Source of the DNA: Spirochaetaceae bacterium | GTDB taxonomy: Bacteria > Spirochaetota > Spirochaetia > DSM-2461 | DNA length: 6,733 bases | NCBI GenBank assembly: GCA_016342385.1 | Contig: JAEINM010000231.1 | Location: 1 to 6,733 of the forward strand | Direction of reading: 5' to 3' | Shown here: positions 6,619 to 6,733 of the stretch, in pieces | How the letters are laid out: each line of letters opens with the position of its first letter | Numbering within the stretch: the first letter of the stretch is position 1 | Program-made: the position numbers and the translations under genes | Notes under the pieces: generated by a model | Told to the model about the DNA's origin: nothing | Seen by the model: the letters and a program-made list of their open reading frames with translations, nothing else | Databases searched by the model: none

Positions 6619-6708
6619 TTTATTTTCCTAATTTAATGTTTATTTTTTTCTATTTTTTATGATTATATCGTTTATGATGGTTTACATTAATATACGGAGT
6701 AAAAAAAT
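6619..6708. other. Divergent intergenic region
   Basis: These 90 very AT-rich bases separate the lipoprotein gene (reading left) from the gene starting at 6709 (reading right). They must hold the leader of the right-hand gene and probably the promoters of both. I see a good -10 for the left-going unit. For the right-going gene I see only weak candidates (TATGAT at 6673-6678 without a clear -35). No clear operator-like palindrome is visible. Confidence 0.6.
6662..6690 (-). promoter_or_regulatory. Candidate sigma-70 type promoter for the lipoprotein-pyrC-hisE unit
   Basis: On the - strand TATAAT (6662-6667) is a perfect -10 box. A weak -35, TTAATG (6685-6690, three of six matches to TTGACA), stands 17 bases upstream of it. 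Transcription would start near 6655, about 37 bases before the lipoprotein ATG. In such AT-rich DNA a perfect -10 can occur by chance, but its place in the divergent gap and the correct spacing make it plausible. Confidence 0.45.
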
Positions 6709-6733
6709 ATGACAAAAGAGGAAAATATAAAAT
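6709..6733 (+). CDS. Start of an unidentified gene, cut by the window edge
   Basis: An ATG at 6709 begins an open frame reading MTKEENIK before the window ends. A clear GGAG (6696-6699) stands nine bases before it. Eight residues are too few to name a product. The hydrophilic start argues against a signal peptide. It is transcribed away from the lipoprotein gene, so the two may share a control region. Confidence 0.5.

Noticed and set aside
1..6733. CRISPR arrays, tRNA or rRNA genes, insertion sequences, phage or defence genes
   Set aside because: Nothing of the kind is recognisable. Genes fill almost the whole window, no gap exceeds about 100 bases, and all repeats belong to the lipoprotein coding region.

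Overview
The window is an ordinary, AT-rich bacterial chromosomal segment holding two convergent gene groups and the first codons of a third. The best guess for the host is a free-living spirochaete (Spirochaetia). This rests mainly on the sugar-binding protein's signal peptide, which ends in LFANGQ, a signal-peptide end I associate with spirochaete solute-binding proteins. The loose lipobox of the WG-repeat lipoprotein fits too. This is recollection of family style, not a search result.

Left half (+ strand, 42-4009): a complete three-gene ABC importer for monosaccharides of the ChvE-GguA-GguB (XylFGH-like) family. It comprises a periplasmic binding protein, a double-domain ATPase and a membrane permease. 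A long inverted repeat (1151-1195) separates the binding-protein gene from the ATPase gene. This is the usual place for an RNA hairpin that keeps the binding protein in excess over the membrane components. The ATPase and permease genes abut directly (stop TAA, then ATG), and the permease Shine-Dalgarno lies inside the end of the ATPase gene. The sequence does not show which sugar is carried, and no sugar enzyme or regulator lies in the window.

Middle (4010-4063): a short convergent intergenic region with a hairpin that probably ends transcription from one or both sides.

Right half (- strand, 6618 down to 4064): a tightly packed three-gene unit. The order is a predicted lipoprotein made of eight 34-residue WG-type repeats, then class II dihydroorotase (pyrC, pyrimidine synthesis), then a HisIE-like protein. 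The HisE pyrophosphohydrolase domain of the last is intact, but its N-terminal HisI-like part is shortened and has lost every cysteine. pyrC starts 23 bases inside the lipoprotein gene, and 10 bases separate pyrC from the hisE-like gene, so co-transcription is very likely. A perfect TATAAT -10 box lies upstream of the lipoprotein gene.

Right edge (6619-6733): a 90-base divergent gap, then a good ribosome-binding site and the first eight codons of another + strand gene that runs off the window.

Nothing here looks like a new mobile, defence or RNA system. The points most worth a second look are the degenerate HisI-HisE protein and its pairing with pyrC, the exact-period repeat lipoprotein translationally overlapped with pyrC, and the intergenic hairpin after chvE.
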